Positions 36,465 through 48,420 of a stretch of 64,000 nucleotides of DNA are shown in pieces. Within the stretch, counting starts at the first letter, position 1. The number at the start of each line of letters is the position of its first letter. The DNA comes from Dromaius novaehollandiae. Lineage: Eukaryota; Chordata; Aves; Casuariiformes; Dromaiidae. Below the pieces are notes generated by a model that ran no database searches, was not told where the DNA came from, and saw nothing but the letters and a program-made list of their open reading frames with translations. The translations under genes were made by a program, and so were the position numbers. Where the stretch lies: contig NC_088099.1 of assembly GCF_036370855.1 (NCBI RefSeq), positions 88,413,820 to 88,477,819 of the forward strand, given 5' to 3'.

Positions 36465-39400
36465 TTATTTGAAGTCCAATCCAAATCTTTTATTTTATTC
36501 CTTGCGTGGGTAGGAAATATAAAGCCTATGCCCTCCCATTATTATCATACTATCCACCAAGAGCTTCAGATTACTGCAGTTTAAAAAAAGGAAGAAAGTA
36601 GAGAATATTTTTGCAGGTTGATTTCAAGGGAAAAAGGTGACTCCGAGGTTTGCGGTTTAATTCTCAGGAGTCATCGATTAATCAGTACTGGGTACTTGCA
36701 CATATTGCAAGCACAGCTGTCCATGTATTAATAACCACTGACTGAAATACAAAGACATGAAAACTCATGATTGACTGACTGAAAATCACTTTTCTTAAAT
36801 TTCCTCCAGATACCAGTGAAGTATCATAATGCTGAAATCAGTCCAGCTGTACCCACTTGCATTGAGGCCCTACCCACGTTAAACCCTATGCAAACTGTTC
36901 TTCGTATCATGTTTGAAGTTTTTGTTATCATTCTGAACTCATTGGTAGTCACTACAATACCTACCATAAATTAATCAGTTATGACGTCTTGGATTTGAAA
37001 CTTCCACTATGTTTTCTGTCCTTTAATTCTCGTCCCAGAGACTGAAGAGAATTTAGATTTCTTACAGCGTTGATCTTTTTGTTAATTATAGATGCTTCAC
37101 TTCTTCCTATTGCACATTAAGTATTCACACATCTCTGGTAGATGAGATGACTTACATATCCTCAGAAGTGATGATTACATATTAATTTTTATTGATAAAA
37201 ATATTGATTTTAAAGACTTAATAACCAGATTCTTCACAGCCCAATACCTTTATAATCATTTAAATGTGTGCAGAGGCATGCAGAGTAGGTGGAAAATGGT
37301 ACTACTTTCATTTGCTGGACTGTTACATTAATTTTGCAAGGTTTATACAGCTATGCAGTATTGAAGGTAGTACCAACCAGGCCTTGTATTTAGCTAGTAT
37401 TGGAAAATACAGTATTTTCTGGAATATATGATTGAGTTCCTGCATTGGCTAAACAAACTGTAGTGGTGAGACTGAAAACTAAGAACATGAAACCGTAGTG
37501 ATTACGATAAAATACAGGTTCCTACCTGTATAGGTATACCTATCAGTTGTGATACATGAATTTTCTTTCTGAATAAGAAGGAACATGCAATATACTAATG
37601 GACTGTGTATGTAAAGTGCTTTGAAAGATTTCCATTCATATTTCCCCTTATGCAAATGCAGTTAGTTCAATATAACTATTCATTAGCCTCAAGATATGTA
37701 CTACATAAATTCACAGTGTTAGTATTCTAACTCTTAAATTTAGGAGAACAGGATATGGTGAAAGATAAAACCAGTCTGAAAAATTTATTGTATTGTAAAC
37801 CACACTGACTTTTGAGAATAAGTTGTTTTTTTTACAACAGAAGTTAATGTTGCACCTACTACTGTACTAAAATTTTCTCTCTACTATGTGTTGCTCAGTT
37901 GAGTGGAAAGTTGTTCATACTGAATTTTGATCAATATGAAATTAAGATTTTGTTACTTTTTTACATCAAGTGTAATATTTTAGTTTAGGAAACAGTTTGT
38001 GAACATTAGGTTTTCAAAATGTGTACATCCTACTTTTTCAGAATCAACATTTTTGCATGTATATCGAGACACAAGCTGGGGCTTACACATGCAAAAATAA
38101 TCAGACTCTGTGGTTTCCTGAATCAGCCATGAACCTGATTTGCATTAGATCAATAACTTAAACAAAAATTACCAGTGCTGATCAGAGTTTTCCACCAGCT
38201 TCATCTTTCTAGGAGATACTAATTGCACAAAACTTGTTGAAGTTTGGAAAAGCAATTCACTGAAGTAACAAAGTTACAGCTCTTCCTGTGTTCGTATAAA
38301 AGGTAATGTCAAAAAGGTTTGGCTTGTTCAGTGGACTGAAAACTTTCTCTTAATTTTTTTTTTTTTTTTGAGGGATCATTATTTGGAAATGCCAATTTTT
38401 GAAGATATTTTCCAGGTTATTCTCAAACAGCTGACTTTCCAAAGCCAAGCTTTTCTCTTTCAACTTTTAGCACAACAATAACAAAATGCCTGTATCCTGA
38501 AAAAGTTTAGGTTTTCATTTATGAGACCCTTGAGAATATCAGCAGTATTTCAGTGTAAACAAATGTTTAATTTTTGTAAATTTTTTTTTTTGTTCATGTG
38601 TGTGGGTGACAGGGAGGTGGACAAGGGAGCAAAAGAGATTCTTTTTCTGTGATGCTGTCTTCTGTGTCTTGGCTCCTTGACCTATGAGCACCTGGAGAGA
38701 CAGTCATCCAATTTAAACTGACTACAGACTCCTAAGAAGTACAAACCATACTTCAAGAAAAGGAAGCTTTGATCCTCAGAAGTATTTTTTTTTCACAGAT
38801 TTTTCTTCTGTTTATTTAGTTCTTCTTTTTTTGTTCCTTGTTTTGTTGACAAATGACTGCACAAAATATTTATACTAATAAATTGATTTGGGGGTTAGAG
38901 GTCACGTATTCCTCAAGAGCTGTAGAATTAGTGGTATATTTAACTAAAAAAATATTAATATAACCATATTGACTTACTAAAGATGTAAATACACAAGGAT
39001 ACCAACAGAATATGGGAAATTTGATTCATATATGGACATCCTTTTAAAAAACATTTAAAATGGAATGTTTGGAAAGATATTTTAATCAAAAATAATCAGT
39101 AAGCTTCAAATAAGCCTCTTTTCTGTTTACAATGGAAGATGGTGATTTCTATTTAATAACAGTAAGGACAGCATTATAGATGAAAGTGGAAAGAAGCTAA
39201 GTAGAAAGAATTACTTTGAAGTTTACATTTCTCTAATGAGTACTTATTGACTCTCGTGAGAAGAGTTTTATTAGTAATGATGGTTGTCAAAGTGTTATGA
39301 GCATGACTTAAGGCAAAAATTAGGGTCTTCAGATTCTGTAGTAGAAAAATTTTTAGTGAAGTATTCATTTATTTCCCATCTACCCCTTTACATAGTTGCC

Positions 39401-41683
39401 CAAATCATTTGAAATATCTAAACTTTATAACATAGTACAGTTATTTACCTACTCTGGAGTATGGTAGACTGGTTAAAGACACTGTCCAGGATACTTTAAA
39501 TTTATTTTGGATTATACTCAGTATGAGGTTATATGGTCAGGGTCATGGGTAACTGTAGTTTAATTGTCTATGTGAGCTATCTAGAACAGTGTAAATGCAT
39601 TTTTAAAACATCATGCCAAAAGAAAAAAAAAACTTAAAGCAATAATGTAAAGAAAAAAACAAGAATTCTATACAGAGTTAAGTCTCTTCATTTATATGAA
39701 TATTTAAAGATAAATGTGTTTTAAAAGTAATTCAGTGAACAGCAAAAGTAATGAGCCCTGGAGTTCTTTGGCTTTGTGTTTCCTGGATAAACTTAATACT
39801 CTGAATTTCTCACCCTTGCCTCGATAGCTGTTACCATGTCCCTGTCTAACACAATAGCCTGGTCTTCAGCCACTGAGACAGTGTCAAACAGTTCCAGGAC
39901 TATGGATATACTCTATGGGCTGTATATTTTGCAGCAGGCTTTAACTTACTTGAGACTTTTCTCGTTTTATCAAATTTGTTTGAATTGGCCAGGTGATTTT
40001 AAAGTTGTTAGTGGGGAAACTGACAGGACAGGCATAATGTTTGTAGGAAAATTGGCTAAAAATTGAGATAAAATGAATTTTGAATGCCAAAACATTTTGG
40101 TAATAGGAGATATAATTATATGTCCTATCATGGGACTATTACCATTTTCTTCTGCTGAAATGAAATGTTGGCCTTGAATATGCTATATGAACTGGAGTAA
40201 TTTGAAAGCTCAAATATGTAAAATAGCAATAATACTTCCTTTTTCTTTGTTTAGTGTATTGTTTACTTAGATTATTAAGTTTTAGAAATATATATATTTC
40301 TATATATGTATGTGTTGTATGCACATATAACAACTGTGCCATGGATTCCATTATAACAGCTATCCCATGGATTCCATTTGGATTTCTACTCACTGCATGT
40401 AATATTAATATTTTAAAGTAAATATCTGAACCAGTAAATGTCATTCCTGCCATACTCACCTTTAGCGTTCTTGCCGTTGTGGAGGTACCAACAGAAAAGT
40501 TGCTTTCTTTCCACGCTCTGTATATGTCTCTTAGGCCAGTTCTGCCCAGGATTCTTTCTCTGTTGAGAAAACTGGAAACCTTTAAAAAGCTTCAATGCAA
40601 ATGTTCTGGCAATGCAGCAATGCCTGATGCTGATCCTGCTCTTAGAGAGCAAAGCAGACAAAAGCATCTTGTTTTCTGTGAATAGATATTGTAATAAGGT
40701 TAATTTACGGATGTTTCTGGAATACAAGACAGGTTTAGAAACAGCATGATAACTAGCCCAAATCCCTAATATCATTGCTGCTGAGGAGTACTTTTCATTG
40801 TTTTAGTTGTTATGATGTGGAAAGTATTGTTTACAAAGTAGAATTCCATTTCTGAATTTGTGAGTGGTTGCCAATATTTTCCTAGTCTCATCTGAGAAAC
40901 TCAGATGGTGCTACATTCATTTTAACTGGGCACAGCAGATCATCATGAGCAATGTCAGTGTGAAACTACCTTGGTACATTCAACTCAAAGAAAGTGTCAC
41001 AATTACAGCAATGGTTTCATCTTTAAGATTTTTCACTCAATTGTCAGGCTTGTATTTTTGCATCTGCAAGTATGGAGGTATACCCAGTCATGGTATTTGC
41101 AAAGCAACAGTAATCCATTTATCATTTGCACTTACCTGACAGGTTGGATGCAATTCTTTACTGGTTCTTTCCTTCAGGAATCTGTAACCAAAAGAATTCA
41201 AAGTAGTCAGCCAGCTTCCTAAAACAGACCAACTTCAAATAATCTGAGCTAAAAAATTGGAGAACAAAGGTTTTGAAATTACAAATGTTCTGCATACAAA
41301 TCTCCATTACCTATAGGCATTTTGTTTCCAAATGGTAATATGGGCAGAGTTAACTTTCTTAGACATCAAAAAATCAATCTAAAAAATTAATCTGTTTTTC
41401 TGTAACTTTCTTCAAACACAGCTCCAAACACTGCCTCATTTTTTTCAACTCGATTGAACTCTGGTGCTCTCTTGTGAGCTTTTCCCATATTGACATTTTT
41501 TCAAACAACTTTTTCAAACAGAGAGCTATTTGATATTTCCCAAAGAAGTATTATTTAGAGAAGTAGTGCCCATTGCAACAAATGACTACTGAATCAAGTT
41601 TCAGGCTCCATCTGATGGGTAACTAAGGAGCTTTGGCTTGCCAGGCAAATTATGGGGCTCCCCATTTTGTGATTTTTTTCCAC
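36465..41683. other. Unassigned sequence between the two inverted LTRs
   Basis: 5.2 kb of ordinary AT-rich DNA; I find no retroviral coding sequence in it, so it is not the body of a provirus. It holds a T16 run at 38354-38369, a perfect 18-bp palindrome at 40284-40301 (AGAAATATATATATTTCT), and a local duplication of 'ccatggattccatt' near 40338 and 40366. Confidence 0.6.
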
Positions 41684-41688
41684 AGGAC
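41684..41688. repeat. Target-site duplication, left copy (LTR 2)
   Basis: AGGAC lies immediately before the LTR and recurs at 42626-42630. It differs from the duplication of LTR 1, so the two LTRs come from independent integrations. Confidence 0.85.
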
Positions 41689-42625
41689 TGTCCCGATCCA
41701 ATATCGGGGGGTTTCGTTACGATCCCAAGGACGAGATTAAGACGCTAAAACCAGTCAAATATCGTACAACCTTTTAACTTTATTTTCCACAAAGTGGGGA
41801 GAAAAGGTGGGGAAAGGCGAAGGGGAGACGAAGGGAAGAGGGGAACAAGGGTAAGGGGAAAGATAAAGCTGGAAAAGGAGAGGAGAAGCTAGCTACCACC
41901 ACTCCGAGTCCGATGATGTTCTGATGACTCTGTTCGAATTACGGCTCAGGCTGGGTGCCTCCGAAGAGGGACCCCAAACAAAGAAATCCCTGGGCAATTA
42001 TACTTTCCAATCTTAAGCTCTCCGCCCTTCACGCAGTAGTTTGGACCAATAGTAATATTTAGGTCTGGGGTCTCCTGCTCCTTATTGGGTCTCATCTCTG
42101 TCCCTAGGTAGGCTGTTTACTGTTGCGGTTTCTGCTGACAGGTGTGTCTTCATTCTTCGGGTCCTGCCATTGTCTCTCAAGGTCCTGACAAAGAGGTGGT
42201 GATTCCAGCAATTAACACTGTTTCAGCAGTGCACAGGAATGCAAACTGCTGGTAACTCCCTTATCATTCCAGTTTGAACCAGCTCTCAGGCCCTTTTCTT
42301 ACTGAACTAGGTAAAAGTTCGTTATGTTATCTAAGTGCAGCCTAAAGCTTCAACAAGTTTAGCTACTCATGCTAAGCAAGTTTTATAGAAGCTGTGCTAA
42401 GCGGCAATAATTTACAGTCCGGGTCCCAAAGTCTCTGCCCGATCGTGGTCTGGTTCAGCGCAGGCTCAGTGTGTCCCAGGTGGTCGCAGGGAGACTATTT
42501 TGGGGGTCACAGCAGCTCAGTCCTGTTTCTGCCGGGAACAGATGGCTTGTTGGGGGTTATGGTTTGCTTGCACCTTATGTACCAAGAAATGTTTAAGGCA
42601 AAAGTTCACTCATCTGTCCGCCACA
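41689..42625 (-). mobile_element. Solo LTR of the same endogenous retrovirus family, copy 2
   Basis: A 937-bp LTR in reverse orientation, running from TGTCCCGATC (41689; the 3' end of the LTR) to CCGCCACA (ending 42625; the 5' start), flanked by AGGAC on both sides. Reverse-complemented, the part from 42625 back to about 42050 matches copy 1 (35419-35994) with one mismatch that I can find. From there to the other end the copies differ by many, mostly transition-type changes and length differences. The last ~120 bp, with the polyadenylation signal, align again at roughly 90 percent. It lacks the 101-bp-period duplication of copy 1. No internal retroviral sequence adjoins it. Confidence 0.93.
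41779..41784 (-). terminator. LTR polyadenylation signal, copy 2
   Basis: TTTATT on the plus strand, AATAAA on the LTR sense strand, in the same context as in copy 1. Confidence 0.7.
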
Positions 42626-42630
42626 AGGAC
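42626..42630. repeat. Target-site duplication, right copy (LTR 2)
   Basis: AGGAC directly after the LTR start (sense strand) matches 41684-41688. Confidence 0.85.
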
Positions 42631-45329
42631 AAAACTTGAAGTGCTTGCAGGATCTGTGAAACCTGGGTAGCTCAGTCCTGTAAGGATTCCCTTACCATAA
42701 TGATGGCTGTAATTGTTAGACTTACCAGTGCTTACAGGATGCTTTCATTGCAACAGGAGGCATCTGGGAGGAAAGGACAGAGAGATGTCTTGTCATCATG
42801 GTGCACACTTCGAAAATTTGCCTGAGATCTGAGGTTATATTGTTTTGTTTCATTTCCTGGAAGAAGAGATGGAGAAAACATTCAGATACAGGATGGAAAC
42901 TCTCTTTAGAATTTAGAAATTGTTTGTAGAAAAAAATTCTGAACTTCCAGTAGTCCTACTAATAAATCATGTTCTTTTTTTCTGCTATTTGATTTTTCTT
43001 ATATTCACTTACTGAGTCAAAGCAATGCACTCTTAATTGCACCACAGTCACCTGCTCATCATAGTGTTAACATGTAATTACAGAGCAGGTACACCATCTC
43101 CAGGTGCTGTTATTACTTATTAGTAGTTGATAAATAATGAAAACTTTCATTTTGGATTAATGTCTTTTTTTAAGAAGGAATTTAGAGAGAATGGAAAAAT
43201 ATCTTGGAAGGATTCTGGAGGCTTCATCTGGAAGCATCAAAAAAGGAGATCAAGAAAACAGTCTATTAAGGAAAAAAGATTTAGGGGATTTGGGTTTAAA
43301 ATTAATTTGAAGTTATCCTGAATGAATCGTCATAGGGAAGAGTTTTTATGAGCAGAAAAAGCTGTCTAATAGATCTTGCTGTTTAGCCATATAATCTTGA
43401 TCTTTCTTCACTTGTTAGGAAATACCACAAAACCTATTGTGCAGAGTGGTTTATTTTTTTCTTTCATGCTACTAGATAAAGTAAGTGTTACTCTTCCCCT
43501 CTTATTCGTTTCTAATAAATGAATGGCATCCTAATGGGAAGCAGAAACATGTCTGTATAACATGAAAAAAATCTGCAAATTCATCACATCTCATCTGCTT
43601 ATGGTATTTATTCTAGGAGACACACACAGAAGCAGACCAGTGTAGGTTTTTTAACAAATGATTATTGAGAAAACAGTATTCACTTTTCAATCTTCAAAGA
43701 GCTCTGTCTCATCAAGAATCCTGTGAATTAGGTGATTAGTTTACCTGGTTCAGTTTCTCTGCTTAGTGTGAATACAAAGCTGCCTTGAGTGCTTTGAAAA
43801 AGACTTCAGCATAATTACTATGCGCAGTATTGATCTGGTAGCCTCCTGGAGTTTCTTGTATTTCACTGGTTTTACTGTATGAAATAACTAAATGACAGAC
43901 ATGTTTTTGACATGGAAATTTCAGGTTTTATTCTCAAATATATTATTAATAAAAAAATCAAATGATTTATAGTTGCCTATAGTTGTCTGTATCGTTTTAT
44001 CTTTTACAAGTAAATGCTTCCTGTAACACATGAAGGAAAAGCTTCAAATTTCTCTGTATCACACTAAATTTTCGCTTTGTCTGCAGCCAGTGATTTTTAC
44101 TTTTTAAGGATAATTGTTTCTGCATCTGATACTTGTGCAAGTTTACTTCTCATATCTGTGGGGAAGCCAGAAATGAGTTCAAATATTTTACTATCTCTTG
44201 GAATTGCTTTTCCTGGTATTTGACTTACTGCTGAATTCTGAGGAGTTTTTATAAATGAAGGAATAAACAAAAAATCATGTTGTGCATTGATGTAATGAGA
44301 ATGAGATAAAAATAGGTGTGATACTCAGATGACTGGAGCGTTAGTTGAAAATACACAGGCAGAAAGGACTGGCACAGATGAGGAGAGGTGCTGCTTCATA
44401 ACAGACTAAGGACTAGGACACTCCTGCTATAGAAGAGTTAATCTTGTAAAAACTCTATCAATAGTGAGGAAATGGGAAAAGAGTGTGAACACTGTCATGG
44501 TGTGGAGTCTACTACAAAGCTAGTAATCAGGAGGAAAAAAAGATAGGTAAGAATGCTCGGCATGCAGATGTCCAAATTATTCGTAGCAGAAATGAGCCAA
44601 GAAATTGAGCAGTCCTTATCTTCTTTAGGATCCTCTATGTACTTTGGATCCTGAAGGTTAAGTTACTTAACAGAGACATGGACTTCTTTCTCAGATATTG
44701 GGACAACATGAAAACTACGTTTAGACTAATTTCTTGAAGGTATTTACATTGCTTGTAGACTTCATCTGTTTTATTCAAGCTGATTGTAATTTCTTTAAGC
44801 TATTTTTATGATGTTGGACCAGAAATATTTATAACTTTAGAAAAACAGCAATAACAGACAATTAAGAAGGTATTCAAATGATTTAGTCTCTGTCCTACTG
44901 AGTGAAGAAAAGTACCAGAGCTACAGCCCGAATCTCCACTTAACTGTGTTTTATGTTAAGGAACTGCACAGTCTTTTACTTTCTTTTCTCTAGGCCATTT
45001 TTTACTTACTCAGCAATAATGATGGAATTTCTTAAACTTTTTTTATTTTCAGAGAGCACAGTCCAAACATCTTAGAATATTCTGGAGATTTTTACAAGGA
45101 AAATTGCAAAAGAAATTCCAGATAATACTGAATGGTAACTTACGGTAAATGGTCTTATTGATTATTTCTTTTTATAAGTCAGGCATGGAAATAAAGAAAT
45201 GACTGCAACATTTGTATGGTGTCACACTTTAAGACCAAATAACAGTGTGGAGACTAAATGGTCTTGGATACCAAAAGACTTTAATCACAGGCATATGCAG
45301 TTTTATGAATTACATGACTTGCCTTTCCT
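42631..45329. other. Unassigned AT-rich sequence
   Basis: I see no gene, RNA gene or recognisable repeat. ORFs are 64 codons or shorter, except those that run into the LTR. Confidence 0.5.
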
Positions 45330-45730
45330 GGGGACAGATGTCACAGTCCACGAGGATGGTAGGGCAGGCTGGCATGGTGGTTAAAACCGTGCAGTGCACA
45401 GTCCTAGGGCTGGGCTGCGGGTTCCCCCGGGGTCTCTGTCTTTTCTCCCTCTCCACAAGTAACTCCAGACACTGTCGGTTACAGGATTAGGTAGAAAATA
45501 GTCTTATTCCTGACTGGCCTGTTCAAGTTCATTGGGTGCCTGACACCTCGCTGTTGCCATTGCTGGTGTGCCCAGTATGCCCCTCTCAAGGGTTCTCCAC
45601 ACCTTCACAGCTTCCACAGAAATTGACAGGTCTTTATTCTTATAATTATGCTACTCCTTTATCCTCCAGGGCTAACGAAAGTTCATTTGCTAATGCTGCT
45701 GTCAACAACACTCAACTCATGCCATCTGCC
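45330..45730. other. GC-elevated, repeat-like block of unknown family
   Basis: It is distinctly richer in GC than its flanks, with 'ggttcccccggggtctctg' near 45420-45438 and phrases such as 'gtgcagtgcacagtcc'. It starts close to a TGTCACAGTCC (45339) and has 'tgccacagaca' near its end, which hints at a decayed LTR. I could not find matching target-site duplications. Two overlapping plus-strand frames (61 and 81 codons) have no recognised domain. Confidence 0.35.
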
Positions 45731-46421
45731 ACAGACAATTTATACTTTTAGAGCTAACTGAGGAAGAAGATAAAATTGGCCATGAAAGGTACTGCTCAAT
45801 ATGATACTAATATTTGACTCAGTATGGCTGTTTCCATCATCCAGATTTTGAATGATTTGTCTATCTGACTGGGATGATACTTGTAAGATTTTCTGATTCC
45901 ATTGGAAAAAAAAATAGTATAAATTACATACCTTCCAGTAACATCCTGAAAGTTCTTTCCTGAGGCAAAACTAAACATAGTAATGCAAAAATAAGTATAT
46001 TCACCTAAATACGGACACACACACATTGTAATTTTATCTGAAAAACGTGGCTCAGATTTCATCTAGCATAAGGAAAAGTCTGACTTCCTAGTTACTGTTT
46101 TGGAGACAGTCAAAAAAATAGAAAAAAAAAAAAGATACTCAGTTTTTAATAAGGCAGAGAAGAAAATTAATTATATTTGTTTCTTCTGGACTATGATGTG
46201 TTTAGAATGAATTATCTGGTATTGAATATATGGGGAAAGATACAGGAGGTATCATCTCCATAATTTGCTTCATTTCAATCCTGTAACAAAACTAATCTAA
46301 CCCTGCCATGAGAGAGAACCAGTATGCAGATTGGCTAACTATTAAGTTTTTCTATAAGAACTGACATGGACAGAGCCTTACTATTACCTGACTGCAAATA
46401 GTAGATAGTGCTTTTTTGTGT

Positions 46422-46445
46422 AAAAAAAAAAAAAAAAAAAAAAAA
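46422..46445. repeat. Poly(A) tract, 24 bases
   Basis: An uninterrupted A run. No retrocopy is recognised upstream and there is no obvious target-site duplication, so it is treated as a simple homopolymer. Confidence 0.9.
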
Positions 46446-46590
46446 CCCAATTTTTAATCTGTGTCTTATTTGACTGTTTCTAATTTTTATTACAATTTGC
46501 ACTAATCCACCAGTATGCTTTACTTGTAGAATTTTTAATTATTATTTATTATTGGTTTATCTAGTAGTAATATATACATATGTATACAGG

Positions 46591-46592
46591 TG

Positions 46593-46633
<41 letters not shown>
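46591..46633. repeat. (CG)n(CA)n microsatellite
   Basis: TGCGCGCGCA followed by about seventeen CA units. It is alternating purine-pyrimidine DNA, able in principle to adopt Z-form, and probably polymorphic in length. Confidence 0.95.
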
Positions 46634-46635
<2 letters not shown>

Positions 46636-46984
46636 ATCTATCTCAGGACATATTTAATATGGTCTTTTGATCATGATAATGCACTTGTCCATCTGCTGAT
46701 CTAAGGCCCAGCCTAACAGACTGGTAACTAACTGTTCTGTGGATCATGTTTGTAAGTTGTAACAAGGTTTGTGTTATATTCAGAAGATGGTTCCATTTAC
46801 CAGAGGCTTTTGCCTTAGTTCTTTTGTTTCACCACTTCTAAATTCCTACATTTATTAGCCTCGCTCTTTGTGTATAAAAGTAGGAACAAAGCACAGTGGT
46901 GCCTTACAACATGGACGTCATTAAGCTGTGAATTAAAAATACTAATAAATGGTTCCTGAGCAGATTAGTGTTTCTGTACAGATC

Positions 46985-47155
46985 AGATCAGAGGATCCTG
47001 AGGATCCTAGGAAAATTCAGATTGGGAGTGACCTCAGATACAACCTCTTCCTCAAAGCAGTCGGTTGTGAGGTCAGATGAGGTTACTAAGGGTTTTGTCC
47101 AGTCCGGACATGTCTCTGGAAACAAATATTCTGACTGCTTCCACTTACCACGACT
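46985..47155 (-). mobile_element. Antisense CR1 LINE 3' fragment
   Basis: The plus strand follows the antisense CR1 3' end in order: 'attgggagtgacctcagat' (about 47021-47040), 'ctcaaagcag' (47051-47060), 'gtcagatgaggtt' (about 47073-47085), 'gggttttgtccag' (about 47090-47102), and then a 'tctctggaaa' block. Divergence is moderate to high and the terminal octamer repeat is not clear. Frames of 72-94 codons here are artefacts of the repeat. Confidence 0.55.
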
Positions 47156-48139
47156 TGTTTCACATCGTGGATCAGCCTTAGACTGCATTTTCTGGATTCC
47201 TTTCAAATTAAATCAGAAGGTGTGCTTCCAGAGTATGTTTAATGTTTTCTAGTTGTTAATGGGTGTTCAGTCTATTTAACAAAATAAGAAATATCTGCCA
47301 AAATAAGTGTAGTGTGAGTGTCAGGCCCTAGCTCTGACTGTTTCTCTGCACAGATCTGCGCCCACTGAACTACACTACCTGCTAATATAAAAGTAGCCTG
47401 ACGTGTATAGCTTTTTTCAATTACATATGCATTAATATTAGACTCATGTGAGCCGCTTCTCTTGGCTAGACAGATAAGTCTCATGAAAGAAAACAGAAAT
47501 TCTTACATTATTGCATAATTTGCTTTAGTTGTTTAAAACAGATCCCCACTGTGATCGATAATACCATTGCTATTTCAGCGTAGTACTTGTTTACTATGAT
47601 CAGAAAATACTGACCAACAGACTGAAAGAGTCTAACCTAAAATTATGTGAAACTTCCCACTTCTCTACCATCCTCCAACTGAGGAATCTTTTCTCCTTTC
47701 TGTAAACGCCTAGTCTTAGCTACAGTGCCTTTCTGCAGAAAAATTGCACGCGCTCGATTGATTCCGAGGTTTAATTCAGTGTGGCTGAATCTAGCATCTA
47801 AACTTTGGGTGGTTATCAGAATAACTGCCTATGGCACCAGACTGAAGTGTGCAAAAATGAGATTTCTCATTAGGAGATTTCCTGTGCAGAAAACTTGCTA
47901 TAGGATTAATTCTGTACTTGCATGTGTATTTGCATGTGTTGCAAATAGTATGCAGAACAAGTGATGCTTGTTCTTTTGCCTCTCTACAGAAGAAAGCATA
48001 CATGACAATAGCACAATTTGTACTAGTCTTAATATATGCCTGCAGCAAAAGGTCCTGTAGTTATACGTAAAGATGCATATACTTACTGACAAGTATTTAA
48101 ACTTGTAAAATAAACTAAAAATAAATATGCTAGTGCACA

Positions 48140-48420
48140 GAGAAAAAAAGGTCTAGGTAGGGGAAGTGAAACTAATATATGAAGAAGGAAAAAGTGTACT
48201 GGAAGAAGAAGAAGGAGAATAAAAGAAAACAGATACAAAGGGAGGATTTGAGAAAAGAGAAGAATGACAGTAAAATTAATTGAAGAAACTATTCTAGAAA
48301 AACAAAACTGTGGAATGGAAAGCAGGGGAAAAAATGGGTAAGATACACAAATATTCCTGTGTTGTAGAAAAAAGCTGAAAATGGTATAATAAGTAAAAAA
48401 GAATAAAGAAAAGCAGATGT
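48140..48420. repeat. Purine-rich low-complexity tract
   Basis: The plus strand is dominated by A and G ('gaagaagaaggagaataaaag' style). The complementary strand reads as a 173-codon Phe/Leu/Ser-rich frame that mimics a membrane protein; it is the product of the base composition. Confidence 0.8.

Larger units (their letters stand above)
45731..46984. other. Unassigned sequence with two simple repeats
   Basis: It contains an A24 run at 46422-46445 and a (CG)n(CA)n microsatellite at 46591-46633. Otherwise AT-rich and featureless. Confidence 0.5.

Noticed and set aside
35419-42625. A single provirus with LTRs at 35419-36459 and 41689-42625
   Set aside because: Proviral LTRs are in the same orientation and share one target-site duplication across the pair. 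These are in opposite orientation, each has its own duplication, and the 5.2 kb between them shows no retroviral coding sequence.
46422-46445. A24 run as the tail of a processed retrocopy
   Set aside because: No coding or RNA-derived sequence is recognisable upstream and no target-site duplication is seen.
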